Below, piece after piece: positions 5,551 to 8,481 of a DNA stretch of 8,481 bases (the stretch's first letter is position 1; each line of letters opens with the position of its first letter). This DNA comes from a gamma proteobacterium symbiont of Lucinoma myriamae (GTDB lineage Bacteria > Pseudomonadota > Gammaproteobacteria > GRL18), in the NCBI GenBank assembly GCA_025655635.1, contig JAHXIM010000415.1, forward strand, positions 1 through 8,481, in the 5' to 3' direction. Below the pieces are notes generated by a model, which worked only from the letters and a program-made list of their open reading frames with translations, searched no databases and was not told where the DNA came from. The translations under genes were made by a program, and so were the position numbers.

Positions 5551-6963
5551 ATGAACACGAAAGATCAACAGCCCCTAAGCTCTTATTTAAAAATGACCTC
5601 TATTAATAGCCGGATTATTATCGGAGCTATCAGTATTGTCACCAGCTTTATGCTGTTAATTGGTATCACCTTAAGTAATACTTTCTATCATAGCGCCTAT
5701 TCTGCACTTGAAGATAGTCTGACAGGTCAGGTTTATTTATTAATGGCTGATAGAGAGTTTATCCCCACAAACCTCAATTCAAATTCACAATTACTGATTA
5801 ATAGACCTCTTCCCAACAGTAAAGAGACAAATAACAATACCTACTCACAATTGTCCGGATACATTACTCAGGCAAACGGCACAATTTTGTGGCAGTCCAC
5901 TCCAGATATTGAACAAAAACTACCGCCTGTCCACCCTTTATCTAAGGGAAAAATCCAACACGGAAAAAAGGTCTTTCAACAATATGAGGTCAATGGTAAA
6001 ACTTACATTAGTCTGAGCATCGCAATCTTTTGGGATCTAACTTCTGAGAAGTTTCCACTTATTTATCATATCAGCAATGATTTAAGCCAGCTGAACAAAA
6101 AAGTAGCCAATTATCAATACAGTTTATGGACAAATTTGATCATTATGTCACTAATACTATTTATCACTCTTTTTCTTATTCTACGCTGGGGACTCAAACC
6201 ATTAAGAGAGGTTGAACAGGAAATCAAATCCGTAGAGCAAGGGGATCAAGAACTATTAAAAAACGCCTATCCTGATGAATTAATCCCCCTGACACACAAT
6301 ATCAACCAACTGATTCAATATGAGCGACAACAGCAACTACGTTATCGTAATGCATTAGCTGATCTGGCTCACAGCCTTAAGACACCCTTAGCCATTATCA
6401 GAGGACAAATCTACAATCCTAAACAGCCTGACGCCTATATTAATAGCATCAATGATGCCGTTGCCCGCATGAATTCGATCGTTGAGTATCAGCTGCAAAG
6501 AGCATCCTCAAACTCACCATCACCTCATATTCAATTTTTGCAGCTCACACCAATCGTTCATATATTGATTGACAGTATGAAAAAAAATTATCGAGATAAA
6601 AATATCCACTTTGAATTATATTTAGAACCTGATATTCAACTGAAAATTGATGAAGGTGATTTTATGGAGATATTAGGTAACGTATTAGATAACGCCTGTA
6701 AATGGTGTAATGATAAAATCAATCTAACTATCAAAACAAATAAAGATACCCTTCTTATAGATATTACCGATAATGGCCCCGGAATTGCCCGCGATATGAT
6801 GGATCAAATTACCCAACGTGGTGTGCGTGCTGATGAACTCACACCGGGACATGGCGTGGGTCTGGCAATTGTGCAGGATATTGTCAATGTTTATGAAGGC
6901 TCAATTAAATTTTCAGATGCTGAAACAGGCGGTCTGAAAATCACTATTAGCTTTGCACTATAA
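5551..6963 (+). CDS. PhoQ-like sensor histidine kinase with an IS-derived N-terminus
   Basis: An inner-membrane kinase of 470 residues and presumed partner of the PhoP-like regulator. Order: cytoplasmic start, membrane helix 1 (about 21-43), periplasmic sensor (about 44-191), membrane helix 2 (about 193-213), HAMP-like linker (to about 260), dimerisation domain with His274 in DLAHSLKTPLA, and ATPase domain with the N box LGNVLDNACKW (Asn377, Asn381), DNGPGIA (407-413) and GHGVGLAI (433-440). HSLKTPL is typical of PhoQ. The acidic cluster of enteric PhoQ's sensor is not seen. The first eight residues (MNTKDQQP) come from the right end of the IS; from Leu9 on the protein is native. The ATG at 5551 is 3 nt after the transposase stop and has only a weak GG upstream. 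An internal ATG (5593, Met15) is the alternative start. Convergent prmB begins 15 bp beyond the stop. Confidence 0.9.
   Translation: MNTKDQQPLSSYLKMTSINSRIIIGAISIVTSFMLLIGITLSNTFYHSAYSALEDSLTGQVYLLMADREFIPTNLNSNSQLLINRPLPNSKETNNNTYSQLSGYITQANGTILWQSTPDIEQKLPPVHPLSKGKIQHGKKVFQQYEVNGKTYISLSIAIFWDLTSEKFPLIYHISNDLSQLNKKVANYQYSLWTNLIIMSLILFITLFLILRWGLKPLREVEQEIKSVEQGDQELLKNAYPDELIPLTHNINQLIQYERQQQLRYRNALADLAHSLKTPLAIIRGQIYNPKQPDAYINSINDAVARMNSIVEYQLQRASSNSPSPHIQFLQLTPIVHILIDSMKKNYRDKNIHFELYLEPDIQLKIDEGDFMEILGNVLDNACKWCNDKINLTIKTNKDTLLIDITDNGPGIARDMMDQITQRGVRADELTPGHGVGLAIVQDIVNVYEGSIKFSDAETGGLKITISFAL
5556..5575 (+). repeat. right terminal inverted repeat of the IS
   Basis: CACGAAAGATCAACAGCCCC mirrors 4695-4714 exactly. 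It is translated in the present kinase frame, giving most of the new N-terminus (within MNTKDQQP). Confidence 0.95.
5576..5577. repeat. right copy of the TA target-site duplication
   Basis: TA directly follows the right inverted repeat and matches 4693-4694. The kinase sequence resumes here (CTA AGC TCT). Confidence 0.75.
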
Positions 6964-6978
6964 CTTCAGAAAAATGAA

Positions 6979-7905
6979 TTATGAAGCATTAAAATAATCA
7001 TCCAACTGTTCTTTTGTTAATAAGAAAACACCCTGACCACCATTTTCAAATTCCAGCCAATAAAAAGGCAAATCAGGATATCGTTCCTGCAAGGCATAGT
7101 CACTATTACCCACTTCCACAATAAGGATACCGTTATCAGTTAAGTGCTCAGATGCTTGTTCCAGCATTGGAATAACCAGCTCAAGACCATCATCTCCTGC
7201 TTCCAGACCAATTTTCGGTTCTGAATGAAATTCAACAGGCATATTAGCCAAATCATCGGCATCGACATAAGGTGGATTGGAAACAATAATATCGTATTTT
7301 CTATCTTGTAGATTGCTGAATAAATCCGATTGAATAATATTAACCTGATCAACCAGATGATGACGTTCAATGTTTTGCAGGGCAACATCCAGTGCATCTT
7401 CTGAAATATCCACCGCATCAACACTGGCATGAGGAAAATAATAGGCATTGGCAATGGCAATACAACCACTGCCGGTACACAGATCTAAAATATTTTCGAC
7501 ATTTTGTGCATCAACCCAGGGTTCATAGTGTTTCTGAATAAGTTCAGCTATAGGTGAGCGCGGCACTAAAACACGCTCATCTACATAAAAAGACAGACCG
7601 GCAAACCAGGATTCATTGGTCAGATAAGCAGCAGGAATTTTTTCTTTAGCACGTCGAAATAAAATATCAAACAGTGCCTGTTTTTCATTATTAGTGAGTC
7701 TGGATGAAAAATAAACAGAATGAGTATCAGGTTCTAAATTCAATGTATGCAGGACAAGATAAGCCGCCTCATCAATGGCTGTCGTATTACCATGACCATA
7801 AAAAAGCCCGGATTGTTTAAAAATACTCGCACCCCAACGAATAAAATCAGTAATTGTCTCTAAAGATTCAGACAATGAGTCCCTGGTGTATATAATTTTT
7901 GTCAC
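6979..7905 (-). CDS. prmB: 50S ribosomal protein L3 glutamine N5-methyltransferase
   Basis: A cytoplasmic SAM-dependent enzyme that methylates a glutamine of ribosomal protein L3 during ribosome assembly. The protein has 308 residues, versus 310 in E. coli. The N-terminal helical domain shows FIRWGASIF and a YGHG motif (36-39), then IPAAYLTNESWFAG and YVDERVLVPRSPIAELI. The Rossmann domain has the SAM motif DLCTGSGCIAIA (141-152), the acidic VDAVDIS (162-168) and the catalytic NPPYVDADDL (210-219). The end, LEFENGGQGVFLLTKEQL, matches PrmB rather than the release-factor enzyme PrmC. The start is GTG, with AAGG (plus positions 7914-7917) 8 nt upstream. It is convergent with the kinase gene. 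The pentapeptide-repeat gene lies 115 bp upstream on the same strand; that gap is very AT-rich and I see no convincing promoter or terminator in it. Confidence 0.95.
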   Translation of the reverse strand: MTKIIYTRDSLSESLETITDFIRWGASIFKQSGLFYGHGNTTAIDEAAYLVLHTLNLEPDTHSVYFSSRLTNNEKQALFDILFRRAKEKIPAAYLTNESWFAGLSFYVDERVLVPRSPIAELIQKHYEPWVDAQNVENILDLCTGSGCIAIANAYYFPHASVDAVDISEDALDVALQNIERHHLVDQVNIIQSDLFSNLQDRKYDIIVSNPPYVDADDLANMPVEFHSEPKIGLEAGDDGLELVIPMLEQASEHLTDNGILIVEVGNSDYALQERYPDLPFYWLEFENGGQGVFLLTKEQLDDYFNAS

Positions 7906-8020
7906 AATAACGACCTTAATATGTTAAAAAAGGAATTTATAAAATAATATTGTACTATAAAACTCTGACATAAATAGTTAAAATTGATCGCAAGTATTCA
8001 ATATGTATTAAATAAAACAA

Positions 8021-8395
8021 TTACCTTTTACAACGCCCAACAGAGTCGTTATTACAAATCCGTCCATCAAACCAAATTGTATTGCTGAGTATTGCCCCCG
8101 TTAATTTAATATTTGATGCTTTAGCTCCAGTCAGATCAGCATAACTTAAGTCTGCTTTGGTAAAAATAGTTGCATTCAATATCGTACCACGCAAATCTGC
8201 TGCACGAAGGCTTGCTTGTGTGAAATTAGTCTTTGATAAATCAGCATGGGACAAATTAGCATAGTCCATATTGCTTTTTTGCAAGCTTGATTGTTTGAAT
8301 TGTGTATTTTGTAATAAGGTGTTTTTAAAGCTGCTGCCTTTCAGGCTTTTTTTATTAAAAAATTTTCTCTGCAAATGACAGCCATCATAAATCAT
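8021..8395 (-). CDS. small pentapeptide-repeat protein
   Basis: A 124-residue protein in which every fifth position from Leu18 to Trp108 is the central residue of a pentapeptide (L, F or M, plus one Ala and the final Trp): 19 repeats without a gap. The residue two places before is almost always Ala, Ser or Thr. This predicts a right-handed four-sided beta helix of nearly five coils. The C-terminal cap reads WFDGRICNNDSVGRCKR, a WxDGRxC...SxGRC ending known from other small pentapeptide-repeat proteins. No signal peptide is visible. The ATG at 8395 is the first start after an in-frame TGA four codons upstream and has no good ribosome site, so the start is uncertain. Function is unknown; some members of the superfamily bind gyrase, but nothing here shows this. 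The left half is rich in Lys, Gln and Asn compared with the right half. Confidence 0.82.
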   Translation of the reverse strand: MIYDGCHLQRKFFNKKSLKGSSFKNTLLQNTQFKQSSLQKSNMDYANLSHADLSKTNFTQASLRAADLRGTILNATIFTKADLSYADLTGAKASNIKLTGAILSNTIWFDGRICNNDSVGRCKR

Positions 8396-8402
8396 TCGTA
8401 TA

Positions 8403-8425
8403 CGTCAAAACTTCCCACGTTGACG
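8403..8425. repeat. inverted repeat upstream of the pentapeptide-repeat gene
   Basis: CGTCAA (8403-8408) and TTGACG (8420-8425) are exact 6-bp inverted repeats with an 11-bp spacer, just before the start codon of the minus-strand gene. It could be an operator or a chance match. The rest of the sequence to the window edge (8426-8481) shows no coding region that I can support. Confidence 0.25.
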
Positions 8426-8481
8426 GATCATGCCACTTTATTTAAGGGCTGAATTTTTTCAGTTAAATTCCATGGCATAAA

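Larger units (their letters stand above)
4695..5575 (+). mobile_element. IS5-family insertion sequence (IS427-like), 881 bp
   Basis: The element is bounded by perfect 20-bp inverted repeats and a TA duplication. It holds one transposase coding region (4785-5547) in the same orientation as the two-component operon. Length, TA target and transposase type agree with the IS427-like group of IS5. It sits in the fourth codon of the sensor kinase gene. The 3' end of the element, between the transposase stop and the right repeat, contains an ATG in frame with the interrupted kinase. The perfect ends and duplication indicate a recent insertion. The transposase frameshift means this copy may not move by itself unless it frameshifts during translation or is served by another copy in the genome. 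Confidence 0.95.

Noticed and set aside
6964..6986. CTTCA / TGAAG inverted repeat between the kinase and prmB stops
   Set aside because: The 5-bp AT-rich stem with a 13-nt loop and no U-run is too weak for an intrinsic terminator.
7140..7469. 109-codon minus-strand frame within prmB
   Set aside because: It overlaps the conserved SAM and NPPY motifs in another frame, and its composition is typical of a shadow frame.
8336..8353. GCCT-TTC-AGGC followed by a T-run on the plus strand
   Set aside because: The 4-bp stem is too short and the site is antisense inside the pentapeptide-repeat gene, where no plus-strand transcript is expected.

Overview
The window reads as AT-rich, IS-bearing chromosome of a sulfur-oxidising gammaproteobacterium. 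The gammaproteobacterial signal comes from a chorismate synthase (aroC), a ribosomal protein L3 glutamine methyltransferase (prmB) and a PhoP/PhoQ-type two-component pair. The sulfur signal comes from the 3' end of a soxA gene (thiosulfate oxidation). The genus cannot be fixed from the sequence.

Layout, left to right. At 1-92 the minus strand carries the first 30 codons of a gene cut by the window edge, possibly a transposase. At about 206-442 lies the intact 3' quarter of soxA without its haem motif; its TAA stop interlocks with the stop of the convergent DUF3179 gene (439-1401, minus). Upstream of that gene on the minus strand are an HcaT-like major facilitator transporter (1490-2632) and aroC (2695-3810). 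The 183-bp region 3811-3993 separates aroC from the divergent, plus-strand two-component operon. It holds a perfect 17-bp palindrome and a good sigma-70-like promoter for the response regulator (3994-4665). The sensor kinase follows (5551-6963), then convergent prmB (6979-7905, minus) and a pentapeptide-repeat protein (8021-8395, minus).

The main event is an 881-bp IS5-family element (4695-5575) with perfect 20-bp terminal inverted repeats and a TA target duplication. It sits exactly inside the fourth codon of the sensor kinase gene. Removing it and one TA rebuilds an uninterrupted kinase start (MKKLSSYLKM...) 17 bp after the regulator stop. With the IS present, the native start runs into a stop after 10 codons. 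However, the right end of the IS supplies an ATG in the kinase frame, so the gene is again open with a replaced N-terminus (MNTKDQQPLSSYLKM...). That ATG lies 3 nt after the transposase stop and in the same frame. The transposase itself carries an apparent one-base frameshift near 4866, so this copy may be immobile.

How the parts work together: the regulator and kinase should form one phosphorelay, with kinase translation now depending on IS sequence. aroC makes chorismate, prmB methylates a glutamine of ribosomal protein L3, and the transporter, DUF3179 protein and pentapeptide-repeat protein have no assignable substrate or target. The soxA fragment shows that Sox genes once lay here and have been broken.
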